NCBI GenBank assembly: GCA_963669295.1
Contig: OY769938.1
Location: 1,054,001-1,118,000 of the forward strand
Source: G963669295 sp963669295
GTDB lineage: Bacteria; Bacteroidota; Bacteroidia; Flavobacteriales_D; CALLUQ01
Length of the DNA stretch: 64,000 bases
Direction: 5' to 3'
Of this stretch, positions 34,225 through 42,124 are shown piece by piece. Positions within the stretch are counted from its first letter, which is position 1, and every line of letters begins with the position of its first letter. The translations under genes and the position numbers were made by a program. The notes beneath the pieces were generated by a model. It saw nothing but the letters and a program-made list of their open reading frames with translations. It made no database searches and was not told the origin of the DNA.

Positions 34225-37119
34225 TTATCGATCCAAGCTTGCTTTAATAGCTGATAGCTCTGATTGCAACTGATTGATCATTGCCTGCTGTTCGGAAATA
34301 ATAGCCTGCTGCTCCTGAACGGCTTTTACAATAGGCACCACAAATTCGGCATAACGCAACCCATAATGACTTTGCTCGTTTTGTGGAACATCCACCCCAC
34401 TAAAATCAAAACCTGCTTTCTTTGCCGCTTCCTCTACTTCTTGAGCAATGAAACCCGTTTGCACTTGCTGTTTTTTATTGGCAATAGCTTGTTCGTCTGT
34501 TAACTCAACGCCAAGAAATTCATTCAACTTCTCCACTTCAAGGTGGTAGGTTACCGGGCGTAATTGCATGATAAAATCCAACCCTGCCACATTTTCGGTG
34601 ATACCACTCTTAAATCGTTGATCCGAAAGGTTGGTCCAACCTGCATATCCTCCAATACTTGCTACAGTAGTGTTTCCCACACGTACCTGATCGTTTGCCG
34701 TAACTACAGTTCCAAAACCAATAGAAGTAGTATTGGTAAGGTTCAATGCAACTGCAGAAGCCTGATAACCTACGGCTGTATTGTTGTTTCCGGTCATAAT
34801 GTTGCGCAAGGCAAAATACCCAACGGCTACATTACCAGTACCAGTGCTATTAGTTTCTAACGAGTAGTAACCCACTGCCGTATTGCTGGCTCCCGTAGTA
34901 TTTTGTTGTAGGGCATAGTATCCCATAGCTGTATTGTTATCGGAGGTGGTATTTTGGTACAATGCTCGATAACCCATGGCTGTGTTTCTATTTCCCGTAG
35001 TGTTCCAATTCAACGCCTCTGCACCAACAGCAGCATTTTCGACACCAGTACTGTTTGAATTTAAAGCATTAGAGCCAAATCCTACGTTAAAACTACCTGT
35101 AGTATTAGAATACATAGCACTAGCTCCAAAAGCAGCATTATAGTTTCCGGTAGTATTGCCCCTTAGTGCACTTCTCCCTCCTGCCGCATTGCTAATACCG
35201 GTGGTATTAAGTAGCAAAGTAGCGGCTCCCAACGCTGTGTTATTGGTTCCAGTAGTATTGGCATTTAAGGCATCAAAACCTATGGCAGTATTGCTGTTCC
35301 CAATCGTATTGGCCTCCAGGGCACTTACACCAATGGCAGTGTTATTCAACCCTGTTGTATTTAAACGGAGTGAAGCCTGTCCTACGGCAGTGTTACGAAC
35401 ACCGGTGGTATTAAAAAGCAATGCATTCAACCCAACAGCAGTATTGTTTGTACCTGTAGTATTGGCTGCCAGGGCATTAACACCGGTAGCGGTGTTATTT
35501 CCTCCTGTTGTATTGGCAATCATTGCACCACGGCCAATAACCGTATTGGCTGAACCGGAAGTGTTAGCAAGTAAAGCATTAGCACCTACTGCAGTGTTAT
35601 CATTTCCACCCACATTATTACTCAATGCCGAATTACCCAAAGCCGAATTTTGACCTCCAGTGGTATTGGCCACCAATGCATTTGAACCTATTGCAATGTT
35701 GCCACTACCATTGGTGTTGGCTTGCATGCTATTATAGCCTACTGCCACATTGTTGTTGCCCAACGCTGTTTGCGACATCGCTCCAATGCCAACAGCAATG
35801 TTATCTTGCCCAACAGGGGTATTGTTTGGAATGGCTGTAAGCACAATGTTGCCCAACTGACGGTAATGCCCCCCTGCATTGATGTCGGTATTCACATCCA
35901 AATTATAGGTAGGATTATTCAGTCCCACCCCTACATTGCCGAGCGAATAAATGTTGTCATTTATATTATCAGCGGGGGTGGTTCCTCCCACTTCATACCA
36001 ATCGTGATCAACCAACGCTGCCAAATCAACAGTGGTAGAAGTTCCATTTTCAATATCCACCTGTAAGGTTGTTCCTGTTAAAGTGGCCCCAGTTAAATTC
36101 TGATCATCAGTACCAGCATTGGTTAAAGCGGGAGTAAGGTCTACCGTTGTTGATGTACCATTTTCAATATCAATTTGTAAGGTATTACCTGTTAGCGATG
36201 CACCCGTTAAATTCTGATCATCAGTACCAGCATTAGTCAAAGCGGGGGTAAGGTCTACTGTTGTTGATGTACCATTTTCAATATCAATTTGTAAGGTATT
36301 ACCTGTTAACGATGCACCCGTTAAATTCTGATCATCAGTGCCCGCATTGGTTAAAGCAGGGGTAAGGTCTACCGTTGTTGATGTACCGTTCTCAATGTCA
36401 ATTTGCAAGGTGTTACCCGTTAGCGATGCACCCGTTAAATTCTGATCGTCAGTGCCCGCATTGGTCAACACAGGAGTAAGATCAACGGTTACTGAGTTTC
36501 CATTTTCAATATCAATTTGCAAAGTATTTCCTGTTAACGATGCTCCGGTCAGGTTTTGGTCATCAGTACCAGCACCTGCAACCAATGGTGTTAAATCTAC
36601 AGTAACCGAAGAGCCATCTTCAATGTCGATTTGAAGCGTATTACCTGTTAATGTTGCACCTGTGAGATTTTGGTCGTCTGTTCCTGCACTGGTTAATGCA
36701 GATGTAAGGTCGACAGTCACCGAAGAACCATCTTCTATATCAATTTGAAGAATATTACCATTTAGAGTAGCACCAGTAAGGTTCTGATCGTCGGTACTTG
36801 CCCCGGATCCTAATGGAACCCAAATGTTACCGTCCCAGTAGTAAAACCCTGGCGTTACGGCAGTTCCTCCACCTCCAGCTGTAGCAGTATTGTATACCAA
36901 CAAACTTACAGCAGGTGTAGTAACCGGTGCAGCCACATTGGTGGCGGTAAGTGCTACCCGGGGAATCAACATCCCTGCATCGGGTGCCGAAACATCAAGC
37001 ATGGCCGACGCGTCGGGTGGGGTTCCATTATTGTTAATTGCTACTCCTTGTTGAGCATAACCTGCAGTGGCTAATCCAATAGCCATTGCAAGAGTGAGAC
37101 ATAGATCGTAAAGCTTCAT
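34225..37119 (-). CDS. Fibre-like protein: 38-residue repeats, YadA-type head repeats, S74 chaperone domain
   Basis: 964 residues; signal peptide MKLYDLCLTLAMAIGLATAGYA. Seven tandem 38-residue repeats (108-373, core GTDDQNLTGASLTGNTLQID). About fifteen YadA/Hep_Hag-like head repeats (about 430-790, NNTAVGYxALxxNTTG). Then a Peptidase_S74 intramolecular chaperone (from about 825, NLSDQRFKSGI, LRPVTYHLEVEKL) and a terminal coiled coil (QEQQAIISEQQAMINQLQ). S74 domains assemble trimeric fibres and self-cleave. It lacks a T9SS tail, so the C-terminus may instead be removed or stay as a trimeriser. Within the PorP/OmpA cluster. Confidence 0.9.
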   Translation of the reverse strand: MKLYDLCLTLAMAIGLATAGYAQQGVAINNNGTPPDASAMLDVSAPDAGMLIPRVALTATNVAAPVTTPAVSLLVYNTATAGGGGTAVTPGFYYWDGNIWVPLGSGASTDDQNLTGATLNGNILQIDIEDGSSVTVDLTSALTSAGTDDQNLTGATLTGNTLQIDIEDGSSVTVDLTPLVAGAGTDDQNLTGASLTGNTLQIDIENGNSVTVDLTPVLTNAGTDDQNLTGASLTGNTLQIDIENGTSTTVDLTPALTNAGTDDQNLTGASLTGNTLQIDIENGTSTTVDLTPALTNAGTDDQNLTGASLTGNTLQIDIENGTSTTVDLTPALTNAGTDDQNLTGATLTGTTLQVDIENGTSTTVDLAALVDHDWYEVGGTTPADNINDNIYSLGNVGVGLNNPTYNLDVNTDINAGGHYRQLGNIVLTAIPNNTPVGQDNIAVGIGAMSQTALGNNNVAVGYNSMQANTNGSGNIAIGSNALVANTTGGQNSALGNSALSNNVGGNDNTAVGANALLANTSGSANTVIGRGAMIANTTGGNNTATGVNALAANTTGTNNTAVGLNALLFNTTGVRNTAVGQASLRLNTTGLNNTAIGVSALEANTIGNSNTAIGFDALNANTTGTNNTALGAATLLLNTTGISNAAGGRSALRGNTTGNYNAAFGASAMYSNTTGSFNVGFGSNALNSNSTGVENAAVGAEALNWNTTGNRNTAMGYRALYQNTTSDNNTAMGYYALQQNTTGASNTAVGYYSLETNSTGTGNVAVGYFALRNIMTGNNNTAVGYQASAVALNLTNTTSIGFGTVVTANDQVRVGNTTVASIGGYAGWTNLSDQRFKSGITENVAGLDFIMQLRPVTYHLEVEKLNEFLGVELTDEQAIANKKQQVQTGFIAQEVEEAAKKAGFDFSGVDVPQNEQSHYGLRYAEFVVPIVKAVQEQQAIISEQQAMINQLQSELSAIKASLDR
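36001..36798 (-). repeat. Seven 114-bp tandem repeats inside fibre gene
   Basis: Coding repeats of 38 codons; the central three or four are almost identical at DNA level, the outer ones diverged, as expected for recent expansion by unequal recombination. Confidence 0.9.
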
Positions 37120-37149
37120 AGCATCTGTTTTTAAATTCTAAGCGTTATG

Positions 37150-39345
37150 TTAAAGTATCTTGAGTTCAATTCTTCGGTTTACCTCGTTCTCTTCCTCCGT
37201 ACATTGTCCTTCTCGAAGACATCCATTCAGAATGTATTTTTCTCCATATCCTTTGGGGTATAGACGATGTCGAGAAATACCTTTTTTCACCAGGTAGTTG
37301 AAACAAGTGGTAGCCCTTTTTCGCGACAGTCCCATGTTAAATCCACTAGAACCAACCGCATCTGTGTGCGCTCCTATTTCAATTTTAATGTGTTTGTTTT
37401 TGTTGAGGTAGTCAATCAGGTTATTGAGAATCGGAAATGATTCTTCCCTGAGTTTTGCTGAGTTAAAAGCAAAATAAATATTATTGATGCGGATAGTATC
37501 CGCTTTAGCAACTATCGGATCCAATTTTAACTTGCGAAGGTCCACAAAAATGGTGTCCCTTACCGGCTGATCACCTATTGCAGTAAGTTCCAGCTCCTTT
37601 CTCTCATAACCCACTGCATTCACGGTTAGCTTGTAATCATCATTGCGCTCAATCTCGAGGTCCCAATTTCCGCTGGGGTTGGTCACTGCATTTTGATCAT
37701 CTACCCAATTGTTGCCTTCTCTCCGATACAAATCAATGGTAGCACCATCGATAGGTTCTTCAGTAATGGCATCAACAATTACTCCCCCAATGCGAATCTT
37801 TTTTCGAATAAGAATCACATTCTTCAAGCGCTGTTTTACTTCATTTCGTTCTTCCAACTTCTCTTCGTTGGGCACCTCTACGGTAAGATCGAACATGGCC
37901 GGGTGAATGAAATTAACCTTGTAGGTATTTCTAGGGTCAACCACAAACATCCACATACCATCTTCCAATGTGGTTTGTTCTTCTTGCAATACCCATCGTC
38001 CATTATCATTCATAAACAACTGAACAATAACATCCTTCAATGGTGCATCATTCAACTCATCGCGCACAACTCCACTCAGGGTATCTAATGGATAATATTC
38101 TACAAACCACACCTCATCTTTCCCATTATCGTTGGCCCTGTTGGTAGAAAGGTACCCCTTCCCCTGGTCATTCATCACGAAAGAAAAATCATCTTTGCTA
38201 GAATTAACAGGTTTGCCCATGTTGTGAATTTGATCGATCATCACTCTTTCACCCTCCAGCGTAATGTTTGCTTCATAGACATCCATTCCACCGTAACCCT
38301 CACGTCCTTTTGATGAGAAATAAAATTTATCTCCCACCACAAAAGGATAAGCTTCATCTTCAAATGTATTGACCACATGTAATGGCCTGGGATCTGTCCA
38401 CACACCAGCTTCACGTATCGAATAATAGATGTCCATTTTACCTTTCCCACCTTCTTTATTGGAGCTGAAGAAAAGTACATCATCGTTCCACACATGGGGA
38501 AAAGCACAGCTGTATTGATTGCTGTTAAAAGAAAGTTCTCGCGGTTGCTCCCATTGCTCGCCTACCAATTCAGCACTGTATATTTTGAGCACGTTTACCC
38601 CTTGATCCGACAGCTTCTTTTTTCCCGCTTTCTTAGGGTTATACCTGATGGCTCGAGAAGCATTAGCCGTAAAAAACAGCTCCGACCCGGAAGCATTCAG
38701 TGTTGGAGTTCCCCGGTAAAAAGTAGGTTCAGCCCCCTTCAACGCGGGCTCGCCCGATACACTAAACACAGTATCTGATATCTTTCTTAACTTCTGCAAC
38801 TCATAATAAAAAGTTGCATCTTCTTTATAGTGCACAGGCTGCGAAAACAATACCCCATCTTCGGTGGTAACTAAGCCAAAGCTTTTCCCCTGTGTTTCGA
38901 TGTTGGTGGGATGCAACCGATAATTATTGTTTTCACGACTCCCCTGTTGGCGTGGCCAATTGATGTACAACTGCTTTAAAGCAGCCAGGTTTTCCAGATT
39001 AGCCTCATCCAACAATACCTCCGCATCATCATATTTCTCAAGGTTACGGTGTAAATGTGCAAAAGCTGTATAATCTTCGGCAGACAACAACGTATCCTGG
39101 GTTTTTATCTTTTGAAAAAATCGGTAGGCCTCCTGGTAATTAAATTGTTTGTAATGTGCGAGTGCTAATTGCTTTTCTAAATAAGCACTACTCCCCACAT
39201 TAGCTTCTAGCAATTCCTGATACAGGGTTATGGCTTCAGCATAATACTGCGTGCGATAATACATATCGGCTTTTTCAAGGTTCTGCGCACCAGCCAATGG
39301 TACTATCCATAAAATGATATAGAGTATAACAGCGTACTTTTTCAT
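37150..39345 (-). CDS. TPR / PD40 / OmpA-family outer-membrane protein (PorE-like)
   Basis: 731 residues; signal peptide ends at LAGAQ. N-terminal TPR-like helices (YYAEAITLYQELLEANVGS, YQEAYRFFQKI); a WD40-like PD40 propeller (about 170-420: SELFFTANAS, DVLFFSSNKEGGKGKMDIYY, DKFYFSSKGREGYGGMDVYE); two CarboxypepD-regulatory-like beta domains (about 430-610); and a C-terminal OmpA peptidoglycan-binding domain (about 620-731, IYFAFNSAKLREES, IEIGAHTDAVGSSGFN, LSRKRA). This layout is that of PorE-type proteins that tether T9SS machinery or adhesin complexes to the cell wall. The stop of the upstream PorP/SprF gene is only 3 bp from this start, so they form an operon. Confidence 0.9.
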   Translation of the reverse strand: MKKYAVILYIILWIVPLAGAQNLEKADMYYRTQYYAEAITLYQELLEANVGSSAYLEKQLALAHYKQFNYQEAYRFFQKIKTQDTLLSAEDYTAFAHLHRNLEKYDDAEVLLDEANLENLAALKQLYINWPRQQGSRENNNYRLHPTNIETQGKSFGLVTTEDGVLFSQPVHYKEDATFYYELQKLRKISDTVFSVSGEPALKGAEPTFYRGTPTLNASGSELFFTANASRAIRYNPKKAGKKKLSDQGVNVLKIYSAELVGEQWEQPRELSFNSNQYSCAFPHVWNDDVLFFSSNKEGGKGKMDIYYSIREAGVWTDPRPLHVVNTFEDEAYPFVVGDKFYFSSKGREGYGGMDVYEANITLEGERVMIDQIHNMGKPVNSSKDDFSFVMNDQGKGYLSTNRANDNGKDEVWFVEYYPLDTLSGVVRDELNDAPLKDVIVQLFMNDNGRWVLQEEQTTLEDGMWMFVVDPRNTYKVNFIHPAMFDLTVEVPNEEKLEERNEVKQRLKNVILIRKKIRIGGVIVDAITEEPIDGATIDLYRREGNNWVDDQNAVTNPSGNWDLEIERNDDYKLTVNAVGYERKELELTAIGDQPVRDTIFVDLRKLKLDPIVAKADTIRINNIYFAFNSAKLREESFPILNNLIDYLNKNKHIKIEIGAHTDAVGSSGFNMGLSRKRATTCFNYLVKKGISRHRLYPKGYGEKYILNGCLREGQCTEEENEVNRRIELKIL

Positions 39346-39348
39346 GAC

Positions 39349-40296
39349 TTAAAATCTTGGAACTTCGAGAAATGCTCTTTGTTTTTTTGGTTCAAATTGA
39401 TACACGATCATTACTTCGTGAGAGCCATTGTTGTAGTCTCCAATCTCCGACAAAGAGTACTGGTAACTATAAGAAGCCACAGCCCCTTTAAGAATAGACA
39501 GTTTAATAATGGCTACAATTTCATCACTTGTTTTATAAGCTCCACCAATCCCCAGTTTTCGATCCAACTCCCACATTAGATTAAAATCAGCATGTAGGGG
39601 CGACCCTTGCGTTTCGCGCACGAAAACAGAGGCCAAAATTGCATGCTTAGGATGAACATCAATTTGGTAACCGGAATGAAAAAACAAGTTCATATTTTCA
39701 GGATGAAAATCGACCTCCGCATTATCGCTGCCAGCAACACTTACTACATCATCTCGCAAAATGTTAGGCACTGCAAAACCAGCATAAAAACCATCCCGGT
39801 AATAATAGGTTCCAAATTTAAAATTGGGAGTAGTTACCGTAGATGAATTCCCGATAAAAACCGGATCTCCAGCATCTGTTGTTTCAATCAATTCATAGTT
39901 ATTCTGTAATAACTTGACCACTGGCGATAAGGAAAAAGACAATCTCGACTTGCTTCCGGTAGACAGCGTATACGCATAATGTACAGAAAGCTCCGTGTTT
40001 TTATGAATGCCAATGTTATCTTGTAAAGCACCGATACCCACTGTGCTGTTAAAAGCCTCTAAGGGCATGCTGGCATTCATTCCCAACACAACTGGCGATT
40101 TATCGATGCCAACCCATTGATTCCGATAAAACAATCCGAAATTGGTGCTTTGATAACTGGATGCTGCCGCAAAGTTTACCAGGGGTTGATAAATCATGTA
40201 TTGATTAGACTGAAACTGATTCTGGGCAAAAAGCCCTGTTATACCTCCCAGTGCCAGGCAACACATTAACACAAGTTTTTTGGTTAAGTAGTTCAT
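39349..40296 (-). CDS. PorP/SprF-family T9SS membrane protein
   Basis: 315 residues; signal peptide MNYLTKKLVLMCCLALGGIT...FAQ. PorP/SprF marks: QFQSNQYMIYQPLVNFAAAS near the N-terminus, GLFYRNQWVGIDKSPVV, alternating amphipathic strands of an outer-membrane barrel, and a terminal aromatic strand. SprF-like proteins help T9SS export type B (CHU_C) adhesins; the clustered CHU_C gene at 32887 and the adhesins at 19.6-29.9 kb are candidate clients. First gene of the minus-strand operon; a perfect ATCACCCG palindrome lies 81 bp upstream. Confidence 0.9.
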   Translation of the reverse strand: MNYLTKKLVLMCCLALGGITGLFAQNQFQSNQYMIYQPLVNFAAASSYQSTNFGLFYRNQWVGIDKSPVVLGMNASMPLEAFNSTVGIGALQDNIGIHKNTELSVHYAYTLSTGSKSRLSFSLSPVVKLLQNNYELIETTDAGDPVFIGNSSTVTTPNFKFGTYYYRDGFYAGFAVPNILRDDVVSVAGSDNAEVDFHPENMNLFFHSGYQIDVHPKHAILASVFVRETQGSPLHADFNLMWELDRKLGIGGAYKTSDEIVAIIKLSILKGAVASYSYQYSLSEIGDYNNGSHEVMIVYQFEPKKQRAFLEVPRF

Positions 40297-40377
40297 CTGT
40301 TAAAGTTTTATAGAGAGTGTAAGCGCAACACTATTTGCTTACGATTACAAATTTCAATAACGACCAGAGCAACAGCA

Positions 40378-40395
40378 ATCACCCGATCGGGTGAT
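40378..40395. promoter_or_regulatory. ATCACCCG perfect palindrome, operator candidate
   Basis: ATCACCCGATCGGGTGAT is fully symmetrical (20 bp including flanking A/T). A further half-site TTCACCCC follows directly at 40396. 82 bp before the PorP/SprF start. Confidence 0.7.
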
Positions 40396-40601
40396 TTCAC
40401 CCCTCAACAACACAACTCACTGAAAAACAGTAAATTAAATTGACACTACATTAAATTCCACTTGTCTAAAACAAAATTTGGAGAGTTTTGAGACTATTTT
40501 GTTCAGACGCAACAGTTTTTAAAATAAAAGTGTACCCGTATATTCATCATCGTATTTACCACGACGCCCTGCAACAATACAAAAGGCTTACTTGCCTCAA
40601 T

Positions 40602-40619
40602 ATCACCCGGGCGGGTGAT
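40602..40619. promoter_or_regulatory. ATCACCCG palindrome near two-component genes
   Basis: ATCACCCG-GG-CGGGTGAT, 8-bp perfect arms; 113 bp before the sensor kinase ATG. Confidence 0.65.
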
Positions 40620-40732
40620 TCCCAGTCTATGTTTATACCATTATGTTTACGCAAAATTTCAACTGGAAATAGCTACTCATTGCTTGATTTAATCGTTCTG
40701 ATTCGTTAAGTTGGAGTACAATTTCACTTTGC

Positions 40733-41461
40733 ATGAATATACTAATAATAGGAGTAATATGCACCTTTTTCGTTGTGTTATTTCTATTGTTTCTTTTAAA
40801 AAAATGGTGGTGGAAAATATTGTATAAAGCGCAAGTAGATGCTATCGAAGAAGAACGACTTCGATTAGGGCAGGAGCTTCACGATGGTATCAGTAACGAG
40901 CTGCTAAGTCTTAAGTTTAAGATGGATACCTTGCACAAAAAATATAGCATTTACGAACTAGAGGGTTTGATCGAAGAGATAGATGGAATTAGAGCCAATG
41001 CACGTTCGGTTTCACATCAACTTACTTCTGCCCAATACGAAGAGGGCAAAAGCATTAACACATCAGTAACCCATTTATTAACCGACCTCACACAAGCACA
41101 CCCTCAAGTAAATTTTTACTTTAGTTATTATCCACTCAATGAGCAATTGGTATTCAGTGGTTCAAAACAAACTCACATTTATCGCACCTTGCAAGAATCA
41201 CTTATGAATGCCTTAAAACATGGTGAAGCCAACAACATTACCATTAACTTCACAAGACATGATTATGCACTAACCATTATGGTAGAAGATGATGGTAAAG
41301 GTTTTAATGTTGATCAGGCAACCAAGGGCATTGGGCTTAAAAACATTAACAAGCGCATTATACATTTGCAAGGCACTTTGCAGATCGATTCATCGATCGG
41401 TCATGGCACCACTACCATTATAGAAATTCCGTTAAAGCGAAACGAAATTATTAGGCTATGA
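40733..41461 (+). CDS. NarL-family sensor histidine kinase (HisKA_3)
   Basis: 242 residues. One N-terminal membrane span (1-22), then directly the HisKA_3 dimerisation/phosphoacceptor helix EERLRLGQELHDGISNELLSL (His at about 47), N-box LQESLMNALKHGEANNI and G-boxes VEDDGKGFN and GIGLKNINKRI. It lacks any periplasmic or cytoplasmic sensor domain, so it must sense through its membrane helix or a partner. The response regulator overlaps it by 4 bp (ATGA). Confidence 0.92.
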   Translation: MNILIIGVICTFFVVLFLLFLLKKWWWKILYKAQVDAIEEERLRLGQELHDGISNELLSLKFKMDTLHKKYSIYELEGLIEEIDGIRANARSVSHQLTSAQYEEGKSINTSVTHLLTDLTQAHPQVNFYFSYYPLNEQLVFSGSKQTHIYRTLQESLMNALKHGEANNITINFTRHDYALTIMVEDDGKGFNVDQATKGIGLKNINKRIIHLQGTLQIDSSIGHGTTTIIEIPLKRNEIIRL

Positions 41462-42111
41462 ACATAATCATCATCGATGACCATCAAATATTTGCGCAAG
41501 GTGTTGCCGAACTTATTAAACGAAGTCATCTTGATGTGAATAACATTTTCATGGCCTTTAGTGGAAAAGAAGGGTTAGCTTACTTCAACAACCAACACGC
41601 GATTGATGTGGTCATTACCGATTTAAACTTGCCCCATTTTAGTGGCATACAAGTTATCGAGTATGTTCGCCAGAATTATCCCAAAACAAAGGTAGTTGTA
41701 CTCACCCAGTATTATAGCAAGGCACTAACACAAAAACTGAATGATTTATCAGTGGATGGCTACCTCACCAAGAACTTAAGTCACCAGGAAATTATTAGCG
41801 CACTATGGAATATTTCTTCCAACAAGAAATTCATTTCACAAGAGGTAAAAAGCGTTTTTGATGAATACGACTTTTCGTTTTCAAGTGAAGACACCATCAT
41901 AGATGGATTCATTAAGAAGCACAGTTTGAGTCCGCGAGAAGTAGAAATTATGAAACTACTGGTGACCAACATGACCAACCAGGAAATCGGTGACCAGGTG
42001 AATATCAGCATGGAAACGGTGAGAACACACCGTAAGAACATTTACCGCAAAATAGGAGTGAATAACGTGCTGGATTTGTTCAAGTTTTTAAGAATGAATG
42101 ATCTTATCTAA
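41458..42111 (+). CDS. NarL/LuxR-type response regulator
   Basis: 217 residues. Receiver domain (1-125) with acidic pair DDH at 7-9, phosphoacceptor Asp in VVITDLNLPHFSG and Lys in SVDGYLTKNLS. C-terminal LuxR HTH (about 150-217: LSPREVEIMKLLVTNMTNQE, SMETVRTHRKNIYRKIGVNN). Start overlaps the kinase stop. It binds DNA as a dimer on inverted repeats, so the ATCACCCG palindromes just upstream of its own operon are candidate targets (inference). Confidence 0.93.
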   Translation: MNIIIIDDHQIFAQGVAELIKRSHLDVNNIFMAFSGKEGLAYFNNQHAIDVVITDLNLPHFSGIQVIEYVRQNYPKTKVVVLTQYYSKALTQKLNDLSVDGYLTKNLSHQEIISALWNISSNKKFISQEVKSVFDEYDFSFSSEDTIIDGFIKKHSLSPREVEIMKLLVTNMTNQEIGDQVNISMETVRTHRKNIYRKIGVNNVLDLFKFLRMNDLI

Positions 42112-42124
42112 TGATAAGAACGAA

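Larger units (their letters stand above)
40297..40732. other. Divergent intergenic region with two ATCACCCG palindromes
   Basis: 436 bp between the PorP/SprF operon (leftward) and the two-component system (rightward). It contains the two most symmetrical copies of the ATCACCCG element and no credible gene; the frame at 40488-40709 has no homology signs. Confidence 0.6.

Noticed and set aside
36001..36798. Regular repeats that could suggest a CRISPR array
   Set aside because: 114-bp units are in frame and encode 38-residue protein repeats; there are no unique spacers.
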